From positions 1 to 64,000 of the forward strand of contig BLLK01000047.1 of assembly GCA_021927905.1 (NCBI GenBank): DNA of 64,000 nucleotides, written 5' to 3'. Shown one piece after another: positions 62,784 through 64,000 of the stretch. This DNA is from Chaetoceros tenuissimus. Lineage: Eukaryota > Bacillariophyta > Thalassiosirophyceae > Chaetocerotales > Chaetocerotaceae. The notes under the pieces are model-generated. The model saw only the letters and a program-made list of their open reading frames with translations. It was not told the DNA's origin and searched no databases. How positions within the stretch are numbered: the first letter of the stretch is position 1; each line of letters starts with the position of its first letter. Both the position numbers and the translations under genes were made by a program.

Positions 62784-64000
62784 AGGAGTTTCTACAACCG
62801 CACAGGTCCCGCAGGTATTAGATGCTAAAGGCCAACTTCCATACTCAGTAGTCCATTGCACTCTGAAGAAATTCTCGTTGCTTTCTTCTACATGTGAAAC
62901 AATGTTGCTGCTATCAAAGATGTCATGAACGATTGCGATGTTACCATTCTTGGCAATCTTTAGAAGCAAGTTGCATGAATCTTTGGACCAAAAGAACATG
63001 TCGTTCAAACGATAATCTCCATTGACTTGATTGAAATCACATGTAATCATAGACATTGCACTGCAGCGAACAGCTGCAGTTTCGTACATTAACCTTTCGC
63101 CATCATATTTCTTGTTTCTATCTGCATTCAGGGAAAATTGGGTACAGCAGGCCTCTGAGGCTTCGGCTAGATTTGGATTTGCACACATTGCTCTCATCGA
63201 ACGAATCCTTGGCGTGATTTTCATTGGATTATTGTAGAATGCAGTATGAACGCAAGGTTCTGGGACATATTCAAAATACGCACCCTCTGCAACTTGCACA
63301 ACTCGAATAGTATCCATATTTGGATCGCATTCAGGACCATTTTCACAGTTTGTAATGGTTGCATCTAATGTTACAGTAGTTTGATAGCGACAATTACCTT
63401 GCGTATCTGCATTACATAGTTTTTCACGCAAAGGTGAGGAAGTTGAAAGGGTCAATCTCGCAACTGAATCAAGGGTTTCATAAGCTGAAGGATCAGTGCT
63501 AAGTTCTGGAAGGGGCTTACTTCCAAGGAATCTAAACGTGGCGCCTTTGTAAAGATATCCTTTAGATGGAAGATCTTCACATTTCACATATCTATCACCA
63601 ATGTAACCACCAGTCGTGTCGGTCTTTGGGAAACGATCTCTCCATTCAGCAATAATTCTCATCGGATCAAGCCGATTGCCTCTAGATGGGACAGCAGCTT
63701 CGATATTGGACCGAGTTGGTTGCAAGTCAAAACCTGTCCAAGCTCTTGCGAGTGACTCAATATCATCATTGGTGTAAGACAGCAGTGGATTTCCATCTTC
63801 GCCTAGAAGCAATGTGCCGTCAATGTTGAGCTTATTTAGTCCAATCGTGAATAGTTGCATGATTTCTCTTGCATAGTTCTCATCAGCTTGCGATTTAATT
63901 TCATACTCTTCCCAAAGGAATGCTGAACTCCGAGATCCAAGGAATGAAAGATGCTCTGCCATTAAAGGGCTAAAACTAATTTCCTTTAAAATCTGCCTAT
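62784..64000 (-). pseudogene. DUF1800 gene A, 5' exon (copy 2, cut by window edge)
   Basis: Same as 53312-54528, with the DUF1800 core (DENYAREIMQLFTIGLNKL, ARAWTGFDLQP). On its 3' side P and Z follow and no DUF1501 part exists, so this copy cannot encode the full protein unless it continues in an unseen place. Confidence 0.7.

Larger units (their letters stand above)
59367..64000. repeat. Long direct repeat, copy 2 (runs past window end)
   Basis: Equals 49895-54528 shifted by 9472 bp. Here the left edge is continuous with the intact Z gene, so for Z this is the unbroken copy. Confidence 0.95.

Noticed and set aside
1-64000. tRNA or rRNA genes
   Set aside because: None recognised by eye; a dedicated scan would be needed to exclude tRNAs.

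Overview
The window looks like nuclear DNA of a diatom or close stramenopile relative. Supporting signs are short GT-AG introns (63-87 nt where checkable), a giant Pro/Ser-repeat protein fused to DUF1800 and DUF1501 domains, copia-type retroelements, BspA-type leucine-rich-repeat genes and a large family of F-box-like/ankyrin-like proteins. Nothing suggests bacteria or an organelle. The species cannot be named from the sequence alone.

Layout. 1-2760: relic of a copia retrotransposon (- strand). 2840-16264: tandem island built from a repeated module, a BspA-LRR gene (-) and an F-box/ankyrin gene (+) sharing a divergent promoter that carries a conserved GACGTCA-type box. Some modules are intact (5687-11004, 14306-16264) and others decayed (2840-4755, 4911-5466, 11246-12070, 12240-13874). 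16470-18089: 7-TM receptor-like gene with a 1.05 kb TIR transposon (18173-19223) just upstream. 19534-21417: another F-box/ankyrin gene. 21622-24333: a protein joining RanBP2 zinc finger, PARP-like, RING and Deltex C-terminal domains. 24663-25850: alpha/beta-hydrolase-like gene. 25954-32563: three more F-box/ankyrin genes on the - strand, the last a pseudogene.

33180-39967: a small signal-peptide gene split by a young copia element (33277-39922) with two 152-bp LTRs that appear identical. 40284-49890: 3' part of a DUF1800-DUF1501-Pro/Ser-repeat-Cys-rich gene with about 44 copies of a 114-bp minisatellite. 49895-64000: a near-identical long repeat (49895-54528 = 59367-64000, offset 9472 bp; one mismatch noticed). 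It carries pieces of the same DUF1800 gene (A), an uncharacterised Ser-rich gene (P), a zinc-cluster gene (Z) and a gene with weak resemblance to HhH-GPD DNA glycosylases (Q). Z ends in a degenerate, internally deleted N-acetylglutamate-kinase-like domain.

How the parts may relate. The F-box-like/ankyrin proteins may be substrate adaptors of SCF-type ubiquitin ligases, and the PARP-RING-Deltex protein may combine ADP-ribosylation with ubiquitin ligation, so 2.8-32.6 kb may be a ubiquitin-themed, fast-evolving island. That link is inference. The second half is dominated by rearrangement: one secreted-protein gene is interrupted, the DUF1800 gene is fragmented and partly duplicated, and the duplication could be real and very young or an assembly artefact.
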